Part shown: piece after piece, positions 41,651-52,672 of the stretch
Position numbering within the stretch: the stretch's first letter is position 1
Layout: every line of letters starts with the position of its first letter
Assembly (NCBI GenBank): GCA_002633025.1
Contig: NMRB01001446.1
Span: forward strand, 79,663 to 143,662
Direction: 5' to 3'
DNA: 64,000 nucleotides
Origin: Notospermus geniculatus
Taxonomy: Eukaryota; Nemertea; Pilidiophora; Heteronemertea; Lineidae
Program-made: the position numbers and the translations under genes
The notes under the pieces: generated by a model
Told to the model about the DNA's origin: nothing
The model's database searches: none
What the model saw: the letters and a program-made list of their open reading frames with translations, nothing else

Positions 41651-41910
41651 AATAATAATAATAATAATGTGTGGGCTTATACAATGTAGTGCCTTTTACA
41701 TTTAAGTGTCAAGGCACTTCAATCACATTATTACCCAGCCTAATTCAGAAACCTTTCTGTAGAAACCAAGGGCAGCTACAATCAAGCGCACACATGGACA
41801 TTTCAGGCCAGTTGAGAGTATACAGAGTGACACAGCCAAGGATTGAACCCGCAACCTTCCGATCACGAGTCCAACGCTCTAACCATTGTGCCACCGCGCT
41901 CCCCGCTCCT
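41651..41910 (-). mobile_element. tRNA-derived SINE (family 3)
   Basis: On the minus strand: GGAGCGCGGTGGCACAATGG then TTAGAGCG (A-box region), B box GGTTGCGGGTTCAATCC, body, and an (ATT)n tail. TATCT at 41646-41650 and 41911-41915 may be a short target duplication. It differs in sequence from the families at 11 kb, 25 kb and 47 kb. Confidence 0.85.
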
Positions 41911-41915
41911 TATCT

Positions 41916-43476
41916 GTCAATCAGGTAGTGATGGAGCAGGTTATGTCATAAAGGATAATATGTTAAATAATTCCCAATTAGTTTATTTACCACTCACTTC
42001 TTGGTTCAGACAGACTTAAGTATATTTAGCCAGAATATCGCATTTCTTTTTCACCTTCCACAGCTACCTCAGATCGATTGCCCAAACCCAGTCTGTGCAG
42101 TAATTAACCGATATTTACTTGGATCCCAAGATGCAATAACATGATTTTTCGGTCCCTAGGTTCATACATATCAGATCGATAAAACTAATTTAGTGTGCTG
42201 ACATGACAGCCGTTGCCGAACTACTGATTTCTGAATCATAGTAATATAATATAATATCGGAGTCAGCCACTGTCTTACTTAACACCAATTAGGTTGTTGA
42301 TGAGAGAGGGCATTTCAAAGTTCTACATGCACCTATTTTTGCAGCTTGTATAATCATTTGGTACAAAATTACAATGAAAGAGCTTTTTATTTCGTGAAAA
42401 ATTTTCAACCGGTTAGAAAGTTATGGTTGATTTTATGAATGACTCGGCTAAAATCAGAATGGTGTAAGACTGCCTCATTAAGTGATGTCAGACTAGGGAA
42501 TTTGCGTAATGAACATGTCATTTCCCTGACTAGAGCGGCCTAGTTACCAAATTGAGCAATGTATTTGATGGGAAATTCAACAAAATGCAATTATCATGCA
42601 GATACCATGCATCCAGCGTACTCTGGGCGGTTCGAATTGGAATGAATTTTTCCCTAGAATTATGTCACGGATAAATTATCATATTTACATTGTTGAAGTC
42701 GCTCACATTACTGTCTTTAGCCCAATGATTTTGACTGACAAAATCACTGGCATCTCGCTTACTACTAAACATAATTTCCTGAAACAAACAGCAAAATGCA
42801 GTTCTGCATGAATGCTGCACAAAGTTGAAAAAGAGTGAGACTTTACTTTTGTGGTGCACCTAGGACTTTAATGAAATTGGCTAAGTGCATGAAAATTGTT
42901 TGTAGGGCAAGGTCTTTTGCATGGAAAGACTTCAGCGACAGAAGGAACGACATGTGGTATAGCTGACGCACTAAAACAATTACAGGTCCGTCGCCGCCAG
43001 ATGTCAAAATAATCCTATTATTAGAGGCTTGACCACAGTGTTCCTGACACCACACATAGCAAAGATACCCCGGAGGAATAACTTACGTGGGCATTACTAA
43101 GAACGAACTGTCGTAATAGTGCGATAAGGAGAGGTTCCCGCGCAGTTGGTCGTGCCAACGCAATATTCTTGGCAATTCAGGTTGCGATGGCAGAAAGGAA
43201 ACGGCGTTGAGTGGCCATTACGCAATGGTACGAGATATCGTCGGATTGGGAAGAGTTATTACAGATCACTGTTCAGAGAGGGTCACGTACGGCAGGTGGC
43301 GAGAATCTCGTTAAATCTTCGTGATATTGATATTTTCAGTTTCGTTATCGATATCCTGTTGATTTTGTTAGGAGTTGCCTTATTCTTTTCTTTACATATC
43401 ATCGCGCACCATATTCCTCAAGATAAAAAATTATAAATATTTCCAAGTACGGAAATAAAAAATATTTCATTTTTAA
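41916..43476. other. no confirmed feature; strong acceptor at 42063
   Basis: ATTTCTTTTTCACCTTCCACAG (plus strand) is a very good 3' splice site. Three short frames follow (one LPQIDCPNPVCAVINRYLLG). With no donor or poly(A) signal I cannot make a gene. The rest shows no repeat. Confidence 0.3.
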
Positions 43477-43710
43477 GTCTCGTGATAATTTGACGTCACA
43501 GATCTCATGATGCTAACGATATTTTGACGTAATAGGTCTAATATTCTTATGATGATATTTTGATGTCGCATGTCATATCACAAGTCATATCATACGTCTC
43601 ACGATCTTCATGGCATTTTTACGGCACCAATGTTATGATACGTTGACGTCATACATGTAGGTCTCATGATATTCCTGAAATTTTGACGTCGTGTTTCTCA
43701 TGATAATTAA
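43477..43710 (+). repeat. diverged tandem array of TCTCATGATA...TTTTGACGTC units
   Basis: At least five units of about 40-50 bp carry TCTCRTGATA then ATTTTGACGTCR: 43477, 43502, about 43550, about 43600 and about 43661. The spacing is irregular, so it is an old minisatellite. Confidence 0.65.
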
Positions 43711-45848
43711 GATATTTTTCTAAAAATAAAATGCGAACTTTTACCTTGTGAATCTTTGCAATCATTTTCATCCAAGAACATCTCTTTTTTCAGGTCTTTG
43801 CGATCTGACTCGCGATACTCTGAAAGGGTTTTTCTCGCCTTGACATTTTGGGTGAAGAACTAATTCATATGCCATTTTCAGCATCACCATGCCATTAGTA
43901 AATCTTCATATGCTAACATAATGTCCTACGTAGATGACATCTTATTACTACGGCAACACTTCTAACGTTTGCGTACAATTTGCTACAGATTTTTTTTATT
44001 TCTCGCGTTCATCTCATTTTGGGTATTTCTGCGCTATAGGAAAATCTTTTTTACGCTAAGCCATTCCCAAATGGAACCTGATGGCGGCGGCTACGCCTGT
44101 GAAGCTGAAGAGTCTATCAAGTGTCAAACGCGGTGTTTATGTCTTCTTTCAACGGATCATGGACATACCACACGTTAGCGTGATTACCTGACCCCTGCAA
44201 CTAATAAAGTAATAATGATAGAGCTTCTGGTGGGCTACATCGTGATCGGAATATTGAATGGCAACCTATCCAAGAAATCATGTTTTATTTATCTGACTTT
44301 TGACGCTAATGAAAGTCGAGATGGGAATTGGACGGAAAATTACACGAAACGCGCGCGATATTGTTTGGACAAAAAATACCCGCAAAAAAGTCAAATGTAG
44401 TGAGAAAATGAGGACGGAGCTGTACTAGCACCACACGGCGTCGCTGCGAGCGTTGTGATCGAAATTTCTTTTTTGCAACGTTATTTCAATTTACTTCTGG
44501 CATGAAAATAACCCATTTGTTTTGGTCACCCAACGGTAAAACTTACATCATCTATAAGTAGGAGATGAAAATTTCTCTAATTTCACTGCTTCTTTCCTTA
44601 ACGACGAAATGTGATACCGATAAAAGCATACGTTTTGTCTCATTATTCTTGTAGAAAAAAATGTAGGCCTACAGGTCATTTTCTCATGACGCAAGTTCAA
44701 CATATAAAATGACGTCGCTGAGGTCACTTCGCTCGCAGCGCCGACCTGTCGGGATAAACCAAAAATCTCCTCCTCATTGTCACTGGAAATTTTTGTGCTT
44801 AGAACAAATCAACGAAAATGGTTTATTATGATGGAAGGGACTATGTTCACCAAACCGCCTAAATCTAATGGCAAATCTTTTTCCTTAATCCGCATCGGGT
44901 GAACAACTAGGAAACCGACGGCATTTCATTCCAAAAGCCTGCGTGCTTTATCAAGTAAGGCAAGATATTCAAGACGTAAATACCAGAAGAAAAGGCCGGG
45001 ATATGAAAAAATGAATGTGCATGTACCACCCTAGATGCTAACCAGGCAAACCCCGGTCCCTTTTCCATAAAACCACTCAGTTTTGTTGGCGTTAAAGCGG
45101 CTTACCCCCGCGGGGGATGGTCGTTCCTTCCTTCGTACGAATATGATGCGAACAAGCGAACAAAGCAAAGAAAAGAAAAGAACCGTTTCTTTGGAAACAG
45201 TTGGAAATAAAAGACAAAGGGATAGGATATCTACATCCCTAGTACCTACGCTGGAGGTACTGCCAACGTTCGTATGCAATGCATACTATCCTGTTTCCCT
45301 GAGCGAAAAAAAACCAACAGGCGGGATTTCTGATAATATCCCTTCTTCTTGAGCTTGGTAAACCAACCGTTATCAACTGGTTGAAACATTGCTGCACGTT
45401 TGAGCCATCACTCCCACATTTAAAATGAGTTTAACATTCTTTATCACACAGAAAAATATTCGGCTCCACTTGTGATAAATATCACTTGAACGCTTGTCCG
45501 TAAAAGAAGTTACTTTTGGATCTTGAGTTGAGATCTTTGAAACTCGGTAAACGTAACTGATATCTCAAGTAGACATACGACTGTCTCGAGTCAAATTTTC
45601 TAGATGACATATCATTGTGCTCTTATCTGAGGACAACGAAATGTCACTGTGAGTACTCATAATATTATTTAGAGATATGTAATGTGTTGACCTGAGTGAA
45701 CTCTTATCTATCTTTGAGACTAAAATGTATCCTCATGAGATGACGCTCTTTTGAAATGAGCCACTGGCGTATATCTTTGAGAGTAAAATGTGTGCAGCTG
45801 AGATGACGATCATTTCGATATGAATTTACGGATTGTTTGTACCAACAC
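43711..45848. other. no confirmed feature
   Basis: A good acceptor (AACATCTCTTTTTTCAG, ending 43793) leads into short frames only. GCGTCGCTGCGAGCG (about 44437) and CGCTCGCAGCG (about 44730) form a distant inverted pair, perhaps a worn MITE. A block at 45007-45210 is open in two plus frames and on the minus strand; see findings. Confidence 0.3.
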
Positions 45849-45849
45849 G

Positions 45850-45975
45850 ACAATTGGGTTCTTTATCAACCCAAAGTGTTTGGATCTTTCATCCCAACTG
45901 TTGGGTTGTTTAAAAGCAACTGCATGGTTGCATCAACCCAACAGGTTGGTTGCATCAACCCGATAGTTGAGTTTT
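45850..45975. repeat. interspersed TCAACCCAA / TTGGGTT words
   Basis: CAATTGGGTTCTTTATCAAC, CATCCCAACTGTTGGGTTGT, CATCAACCCAACAGGTTGGT and CATCAACCCGATAGTTGAGT form several short inverted pairs. It looks like a small MITE made of this word, about 125 bp, with unclear ends. Confidence 0.6.
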
Positions 45976-46561
45976 TTGGTCCTGATTGCAGAGACCGCAT
46001 TTCTTAAATTTCGTATAACCAATAGGCTGAGAAGCTAAAGTTCCGTTAGATGGGGTACACCAATGCACAGCACAGAATCTTTTGTATGTTTGAAAGAAAA
46101 CCGATGTTGTAAATATATTGGTTTTATAATTCTGAAAGGAAAACATTCACAACCTAAAATTTGTGTCACATTTCAAACCATAGTTTACTTCATACATCCC
46201 CTTCTTCCTCATCTTGCAAAGGAATTTCCAAGACTCTATCACCAGCTTTCGTTCATGCATTATCACTTTAAGCATTGGAAATACCCTGAGATATAACCAA
46301 AAAAAATTGTTTCCTTCTACACTACGTCATTCGAGCAAAGATAATGATGTTTACACGTCTTCGACCTCTCATCATCAGTTTCAATCATCACCCACCTGCC
46401 CACGACTTCCAAGTTTCCTGCCTCCAAAAACCACACTAACGGATAATGGATTGTGGGACTCGTGTTGATTAGGAAAAAGTGGAGAATTTTACGAGGTGTG
46501 TAGGCAGCTGCGAACCCCTCGATTTAGCTATGCGGGGAATTCGGCAAAAATGTACAATGTA

Positions 46562-46946
46562 CAGTGGAACTTCAGTTGGGGACCACCTGGGTAACGGGAC
46601 AACCTCACCTTAGTGGACCACTTTAGCCCGGCCCCTTATTTTATCATTAATTTTTACTAACCTGACATCGGTAAAGTTGCTTTTCTAGAGTTTCAGATTG
46701 TAAAGTTCCACTTGAAAAAGACCCCGGTTGGGGTCGAAAATTTGTGTATTCTGGAGATTGATTTTTGCTTATTATACTGACATCGGTAACGGGACCATCG
46801 CGGTATCCGGACCAGGACCGCTCCAATTGGCAGTCCCAAAGACCAAAATTCACCATATAAGTGGACCAGTGAACGTAAACTGGTCCTCATCTATGTGGAC
46901 CACTTGCTCCAGTCCCGTGGGTGGTCCACTTACCGAGGTTCCATTG
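46562..46946. mobile_element. mariner/pogo-type non-autonomous element, 385 bp
   Basis: The ends CAGTGGAACTTCAGTTGGGG and (complement) CAATGGAACCTCGGTAAGTG are flanked by TA (46560-46561 and 46947-46948). Inner words such as ACATCGGTAACGGGACCA and GTGGACCACTT recur in both orientations. The terminal style is that of pogo/Tigger-like elements. It has no coding capacity. Confidence 0.85.
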
Positions 46947-47269
46947 TATCCGAGCGCAAATACGATATTCGTCTCCACAGAAAATGTCCGGTGAATAACC
47001 TTTTACAGCAGGAGGAAACCGGAGCGACATCGGGCAATGATGATGCCCTAGTTGAATATTTTGGTATGAAGTAGGTACACATAGTTGACCTGATTCTGGT
47101 CCGAATAAACCAGCAACGGAAGAAATGTGTTTTACAAAACACAGGGAATACAGGGCGTGCCTCCTCTAGCGTGTTCCCATGCATCTGGTCAATCCCCACT
47201 GCAAGTATGATCATTGGAAGGCTGTTCCTCATTGCCAAGCTTGTCAATATTAATCGAAAATGCATTAGC

Positions 47270-47345
47270 CCTACTACGAGTATACTCGTAGCTGGCAATG
47301 AAGAGGACACCAGTGACTACGAGCATACTCGTAGCCGGCAGTCAA
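47270..47345. repeat. paired CTACGAGTATACTCGTAG palindromes
   Basis: A perfect 18-bp palindrome CTACGAGTATACTCGTAG (about 47273) and a one-mismatch copy CTACGAGCATACTCGTAG (about 47317) sit 44 bp apart, then CCGGCAGTCAATGAGTTAA. Probably the end of a degenerate transposon; no partner end was found. Confidence 0.6.
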
Positions 47346-47671
47346 TGAGTTAATGATACATGTATGAAATGACGTTACGACTTTGGTGTCATCAACCTGT
47401 ACTAAAGTCAATGTAGAGAGCCTGAGCCTCCTCTTGGCCGTAAAAGCTGCGCGGGAAAACGCACACCGCATTTGGTGTGAACATCGCCAATAGGCAAATG
47501 ACTCCAGGTTACCACGGAGACAGAATAACGTGATTATCGCCACAAGTCACGCTCCAGTAGATGAATTGATGACCTGCCGCTTTTTTACTTCTAGTTTCAT
47601 ATTCTGTGCGTACGTGTACGTTCCCATTGTTATAGTGGACCTTAAATTCTCTAAAATTCTTTAGAAACATA

Positions 47672-48189
47672 CTCTAAACTCCCACTTACTTGGGAGCCAC
47701 GGTGGTGCAGTGGTTCGTGTCTCCGACTAGCGGTCAGTGGTCCACGGGTTCGAATCTCACTGTGGCGTGCGACTTTGGGCAAGTCTCTTTGCCTCACTGG
47801 CCTCTCTCCACCCAGGTGTATGAATGGGTCGGAAATGCTCAGATTGTAGCGCTGAATGAGCAGCTCATCTGAGTTCTACTGAACGGTTTCAGGATGCCTG
47901 GGGTTCATGTGCAAAGTCGGATGACACCGCTACCGTTGTTGATATCAGACTATAAACCCAAACTTTAAAATCTAAACTTACCTGTCCCATTCATGAACTC
48001 GGAAAAAAATTACTAAATCCTACGTTGAAGATAATGGGGAGGGGGTATGGTCAGAAAAAGTAATGTCATGTCCATTTACTCGTCCCACTCCCGAGCCTGG
48101 CAATGAATGACAGCGTGCAATATCTTCAACTTAGGATTTGGTCATTTTTTCCGAGTTCAGGAATGGGACAGGTAAGTGGGAGTTTAGAG
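47672..48189. mobile_element. MITE (CTCTAAACTCCCACTTACC family), copy 2, split by a SINE
   Basis: TA flanks both ends (47670-47671 and 48190-48191). The right part (47982-48189) matches 62681-62905 closely. The left arm is broken after CCCACTTAC by the SINE at 47690-47975. Confidence 0.95.
47690..47975 (+). mobile_element. tRNA-derived SINE (family 4), complete
   Basis: The head has A-box region CGGTGGTGCAGTGGTTCG and B box GGGTTCGAATCTCAC; the body includes CTTTGGGCAAGTCTCTTTGC. ACTTAC flanks both sides (47684-47689 and 47976-47981), and the target is known exactly because it lies inside a MITE with intact copies elsewhere. A truncated relative is at 63205-63320. Confidence 0.95.
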
Positions 48190-48652
48190 TAATATTGCAT
48201 TGAATGATAAATTGCAACGGACAAGACGACTTGGCTGTGTTTGCATGGTTCCAATTTCCCTGCAGCAGACCATAACAGTTGATCTGTTTACGACTGAATT
48301 CTTTATCCATGGATATTAAATTAGCCGTGAGAATGTGAACATCTTATAGTCTGCTAACTGTACCCTCGCCAAGGGAGGAGCATTACCTGAAATGCCATTG
48401 CTTTGGGACGGAATTAGAAATATCGATGACAGACAAAGCTCTTTTGCAAGACAAAGTGTCAATTAAAGCATTAAGGCTCCACATCACGTAAGCAATGTGG
48501 CTGTCATACAGCGATAACTGCCAACTATTAGAAACTAGCAACTCCTTTGTAGCCCCATGATAGATGATTTTTTTTCTAAAGTTAGTCCTCTCCCAATTGT
48601 AATCAGCTGCAATGTGGTTTAGCTGTTGGCTTGGCGAAACTCTTGTAACTTT
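48190..48652. other. no feature seen
   Basis: No exon, repeat or RNA gene recognised. Confidence 0.3.
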
Positions 48653-48653
48653 A

Positions 48654-49006
48654 AAGCCTGCCGCACACTGGAGCTATCTGCTCAGCAAAAAGTCATTCGA
48701 GACCGTTTGTTCAGCAGATAGCTCACCGAAAAATACGCGCACACGCGAGCTTTCTGCCTCGCGAGGAAAAAAACTCGCCGAAATTACGCGAAGCCTGCCG
48801 CACACTGGAGCTATCTGCTCAGCAAAAAGTCATTCGAGACCGTTTGCTCAGCAGATAGCTCACCGAAAAATACGCGCACACGCGAGCTTCCTGCCTCGCG
48901 AGGCAAAAAAACTTACCGAAATTACGCGCCCACGCGAGCTATCTGCTGAGCAAACGGCCTCGAATGACTTTTTGCTCAGCAGATAGCTCCAGTGTGCGGC
49001 AGGCTT
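48654..49006. mobile_element. foldback MITE with duplicated left arm
   Basis: AAGCCTGCCGCACACTGGAG begins at 48654 and again at 48791 (a 137-bp direct repeat). The single right arm ends ...CTCCAGTGTGCGGCAGGCTT (49006). TA follows the right end and precedes the left. Inside, CTATCTGCTCAGCA and TGCTGAGCAGATAG pair repeatedly. The 124-codon frame through it is an artefact of the repeat. Confidence 0.95.
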
Positions 49007-49009
49007 TAC

Positions 49010-49665
49010 GTGTGCGTAAACTACACATACAGTTCATTTGCTGTCAACCTTTTGTTCGCTCTCTGCTTGACAAAAAAAATGACGAAACCCTAAATTCCGA
49101 TACCGTTTTCTTGGTGAGAATCCTGGGGCCATATGCGCATAACATTGAGAATCATCCTTTTCTCAAGAGCGATTTTTTCTGAGCCAAACCCAGAGGTGGA
49201 AAATCACCTCTTCAGTTAAGCGATTCAAACTTCCCAGCCATGATGGTTAGTGGCCAAATACATGTATTCACTATTCAGTTGATGCATATTCAAATCATTT
49301 GGGGTCAAAGCGTGTACCGAATAAAGAAACTTGAATTATCTGCGAAATTTGTGAAATAAAATTAACTCTTACCCTGCAGAGCAGGCCAGGCCCAAAGTTT
49401 ATGCGACTTGAGCTGTAAAAACTAATAAGCTCGAGAAACCCATGATTTTGTCCCCTATCTGGACCCGTTTGCCATGGGTTTCTTTTAAAAAGGGCACATT
49501 AGAGAGGGTACGCAGAATATTTGTTCTTCGGGTATGAAACGAACATGTCCTTAGGTTCCAGTAACCCATAATGGCCAGTTTCATAGGTCACTTTGGCCCA
49601 TCTACGATTGCTAGTGTTGGCACCCATGAGTAATGCATTAATGTACATTAATCTGTTAATGTACG
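49010..49665. other. no feature seen
   Basis: No supported exon or repeat pair. Confidence 0.3.
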
Positions 49666-49667
49666 CT

Positions 49668-49800
49668 TAGGCTAAGAATCCTTTCACGCGATTTTCGAGC
49701 GACAAACGCGCAAAATCTTTGTCCGTGCCTAGTGGTCCGGTCCGAGGACAATGCTTTCGAGCGTTTGCCGCTCGAAAATCGCGTGAATGGAAAGCTAGCC
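49668..49800. mobile_element. 133-bp hairpin MITE
   Basis: TTCACGCGATTTTCGAGCG and CGCTCGAAAATCGCGTGAA pair, and the arms extend outward (GGCTAAGAATCC... / ...GGAAAGCTAGCC) and inward (ACAAACGC/GCGTTTGC). It is non-coding. Confidence 0.85.
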
Positions 49801-49882
49801 GTATTTGCTGACATGGTTTCGGGTCGTCCACCTATCGAGGTGAGTCTATACCGTACGTCACTTCGGACTAGAGCCTGTATAC

Positions 49883-50065
49883 ATGAACTATACATCGTTA
49901 CCAACGTCACTGGAATCAGAAAATAACGACGCCGAAACACGCGATTTCGACATTGCGCTGGCCAAGATCAAACTTGTCGAAGATATCTCCCTGCAAATGG
50001 CTTGTATCATTACCCTAATCCCAGGGCATGTACCGACTAAATTACTTTTCCGTAAGCCGTTGTAA
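49883..50065 (+). CDS. possible trypsin-like serine protease fragment
   Basis: The frame contains NNDAETRDFDIALAKIKLVE (about 49922-49981). It resembles the segment around the catalytic Asp of chymotrypsin-fold (S1) proteases, where D-x-D-I-A-L-x-K-L is typical (Asp at codon 49949). It goes on as DISLQMACIITLIPGHVPT, weakly like the strand that ends in a Cys-Leu-Pro motif. GGAATCAG at 49919 could be an acceptor and TTCC|GTAAGC (about 50053) a donor. No catalytic His (TAAHC) or Ser (GDSGGP) exon is visible nearby, so this is a fragment, a pseudogene or chance. Just upstream, ATCGAG|GTGAGT at 49840 is a strong donor after a 9-codon ATG frame (49813). Confidence 0.3.
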   Translation: MNYTSLPTSLESENNDAETRDFDIALAKIKLVEDISLQMACIITLIPGHVPTKLLFRKPL

Positions 50066-50246
50066 TGTTACGATTGATGTATCGCTTTGTGACATTGGAA
50101 GAAGTTGGCGGTACATATTTCAGAGCGTCGTTCGAATGTGAGAATTAGAGTTGGTCCATAATTTCAAATACTGGACCTTCGCGCTGCTAGCGTCTGCTGT
50201 AGAGGGTGCTCGTCCATGTAGATGGTAGGTGAACCACGACTTACAC

Positions 50247-51082
50247 GGGGTGAGATCAGATATACCTAGTTAACTATACCATAACTACAAAATTTGACCT
50301 CCCCTCAAAAAGTTAAGTTAACTGTTAACTGCTGGTTAACTACGTATACGTATGTTTTTGACGGTTAAAGTGTAGTTAACTAGAAGTTAACGGGAACTAT
50401 AAACAGTTTAATTTTGCAGAATGCATTGGAAAATGTACAGCAGTTACTATAATGCGTAGTCGTTAACTTCCAGTTAACTGGAGTGTAGGTCAAATATTTA
50501 GGTTAGTTTCAGTAAAACTGAGGAATTTCAAGCGTGATGTTTATTCGCAGGGGCGGATCCAGGATTTTGGAATACGGGGGGCCGGTCACCATCAGCCACA
50601 GGCTGACGGAGTAGAGTCGCAAGGCGCGGAGCCAGAACGGGGAATTTTGAATTCCAGATGCATTAGATACGATTTCCAAGCATCTGGGGGCATGATTTCC
50701 TCATCTATTTGCTCATTTTTTCGGAGTTAGTGACCCGTTTTTGGTTGGTGTTCCAAAAATAGGGGGGGGGGGGCCGCGGCCCCCTCGGCCCCCCTCTGGA
50801 TCCGCGCCTGATTCGACCTGCTTTTCAAGCTGTGTCAGCTTTTCGCATGAGAACTGCATGTATTATCAAAGGGGTAGAGCACTCTACACAGAACCTTGTG
50901 AGTGTACACTAGGTGCACAGTTTACTAGCAGTTGATTTCTGGTTAACTTCTGGTGATCTAGCTCCTGGTTAGCTGGCAGTTAACTCATAGTTAACGGGAG
51001 CTCTGGATTTTGGGGCTCCCGTTAACTAAACTACAACCATAACCATAACTGAACTTCATAACTAGAATATATGACCTCACCC
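50247..51082. mobile_element. inverted-repeat element rich in GTTAACT, hosting a hAT-like MITE
   Basis: GGGTGAGATCAGATATACCT and (complement of right end) GGGTGAGGTCATATATTCTA mark the ends. Words such as AGTTAACTGTTAACTGCTGG and CAGTTAACTCATAGTTAACG fill both halves. It is split by 50548-50810. Confidence 0.7.
50548..50810. mobile_element. 263-bp hAT-like MITE
   Basis: The ends CAGGGGCGGATCCAGG and (complement) CAGGCGCGGATCCAGAGG are a terminal motif common to hAT MITEs in many animals, with subterminal GGGGGGGGGGGGCC/GGCCCCCC runs. ATTCG repeats on both sides (50543-50547 and 50811-50815); the full 8-bp duplication expected of hAT is not clear. It is non-coding. Confidence 0.8.
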
Positions 51083-51358
51083 AACATGCCCGATATGTAA
51101 AGATCCACCAAGACGTAAGGAGGGCGAAGATCCAGTACGTCTACTGATTCATCGATACCTGTAATGTACGGTACGTGTAATTGCATCCCAGACTGGGTGA
51201 AGTGCGACTTTTCTCACTACCTGTAGTTCGCTTGTTCTCGGCCAATTTCAAAATGATTTCCACAAAGTTTTACTATTTTTTCATAATCTGTATATCAAGC
51301 ATGTCAAGCAGCCTCCCACGAGAAGGCAGTTATACACGCTCTCTTGCCACACCGTTAA

Positions 51359-51540
51359 AGGCCCGTTTCCACTGTAGCGGAGTCCGCGGTGGTTTCCGGC
51401 CAGCGGCGCGGTTTTCACATGGCTTTGGATAATCCTTAATGGTTTAACATTACAATGGCCTATTGATTATCCCAATGCCTGTGAAAACCGCTCCGCTCGC
51501 CGCAAGACGCGGCGGAATCCGCTATAGTGGAAATGGACCT
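51359..51540. mobile_element. 182-bp MITE, TAA duplication (Harbinger-like)
   Basis: AGGCCCGTTTCCACTGTAGC and (complement) AGGTCCATTTCCACTATAGC are flanked by TAA (51356-51358 and 51541-51543). Inner arms GCGGTTTTCACA/TGTGAAAACCGC pair. The next MITE begins inside its right-hand duplication. Confidence 0.9.
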
Positions 51541-51542
51541 TA

Positions 51543-51694
51543 AGGCTGCTTTTCCACGAGGCGTTTGCGTGCGCGGAATAGGGGGCGGGCGCAGGTGGGA
51601 AAAATCTATCCAACGCATTTCCCTTTAGTTCTTTTACCCGCACCCGCTCCCGCCACCGAAACCGCGTCCGCAAACGTCTCGTGGAAAAGCAGCT
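51543..51694. mobile_element. 152-bp MITE (AGGCTGCTTTTCCACGAG), copy 1
   Basis: AGGCTGCTTTTCCACGAGGC and (complement) GCTGCTTTTCCACGAGACG pair. TA lies on each side (51541-51542 and 51695-51696). It is the same as 60495-60648. It inserted directly at the edge of the preceding MITE. Confidence 0.9.
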
Positions 51695-51696
51695 TA

Positions 51697-52669
51697 AGAG
51701 TGTTGCACAACCCGCGTGAATGGGGAAAGCCCAGGCTGGGTCACTTAGTATAATAAGACATACAAGATCCAATCCGTGCCCGAAATCACGCGTCCTTAAA
51801 TTCCTATCCAAAGTGTCATTTAGATTCAATCCCACTCAGGCCTGAGAAAAAAGTAAAAAGCACGGTATGCGTCTCTTATAGGTAATTTGACTGCTGACGT
51901 AGAGGGAGCCACCTAGCAGCAACAATACGAACTACAGAAAACATTACAAAATGTACGTCCATTCTCCGACAACGTAGTTAGTCCTTGGGGTTGGACAATG
52001 GCGCGCACGGCGATGGTGGCGCCGGCTGTCGAGAAAAAGGTGACAATACCGGCATGACCGGGCTCCTTTAATGAGTGCCTCCAGTATGGTACCAAGGATT
52101 CGTGCCACTGTTTTACCAAAAGGAATCGATTCTGCGTCAACTAGCCTAATAAATATCGTCAAATTCAATCACTAAAAGCATTAAAGGTACCTCCCTTTTT
52201 GCTTCTGACCTACTGGTCATTAAAACGGCCGGGAAGCCGACGAGACCTATTGTACATGTAATTCTGCTATCGTGTTTTTTTTTTTCATTCGTGTTTTTTT
52301 CATAATTGTCCACTAAACCATGAGTCACTTCCCTAGCATTAACTTCCCTAGTTAAGGCTGGGAAGGGACCAAAGAAGTTTTTATCATACGCCTGATAAAA
52401 GTGTGAACCATTATCATATCGGTTACACCAAAGCACTTAGCCCGAGCAATAACCAAAAACATGAAACGGTAGGGGGTCATAGAATCATAAACCAACGGAT
52501 ATTACCCACATATGAATCACTTTGGAAATGGCCTTTACTGCGTCGGATGAAACTTTCCAGAAATGTTCTTTCGAGACGGCCATATTTCACACTCATATCA
52601 CGTGAGGACCGCCATTAGACAAATGACGACGTCAAAGATTTCTCAACCGACTTCCGGATATGAAGTCCT
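51697..52669. other. no confirmed feature
   Basis: A CpG-rich block (about 51990-52070) contains a plus frame MARTAMVAPAVEKK ending at AAAAAG|GTGACA. Minus frames (...VDAESIPFGKTVARILG..., ...GIVTFFSTAGATIAVRAIVQ...) cover the same bases. All three look protein-like, so none can be chosen. Confidence 0.25.
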
Positions 52670-52672
52670 TTA

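Noticed and set aside
42064-42150. Terminal exon after the strong acceptor at 42063 (similar cases at 35458 and 43793)
   Set aside because: The acceptors are good, but all three frames are short, no poly(A) signal follows, and no upstream exon could be linked.
43923-43964. YVDDILLL, the text of a reverse-transcriptase catalytic box
   Set aside because: No neighbouring RT motif is readable in any frame and a stop follows within six codons; an eight-residue match is not enough.
48612-48986. 124-codon frame with internally repeated protein text
   Set aside because: It is the translation of the duplicated arm of a foldback MITE; the repetition is at DNA level.
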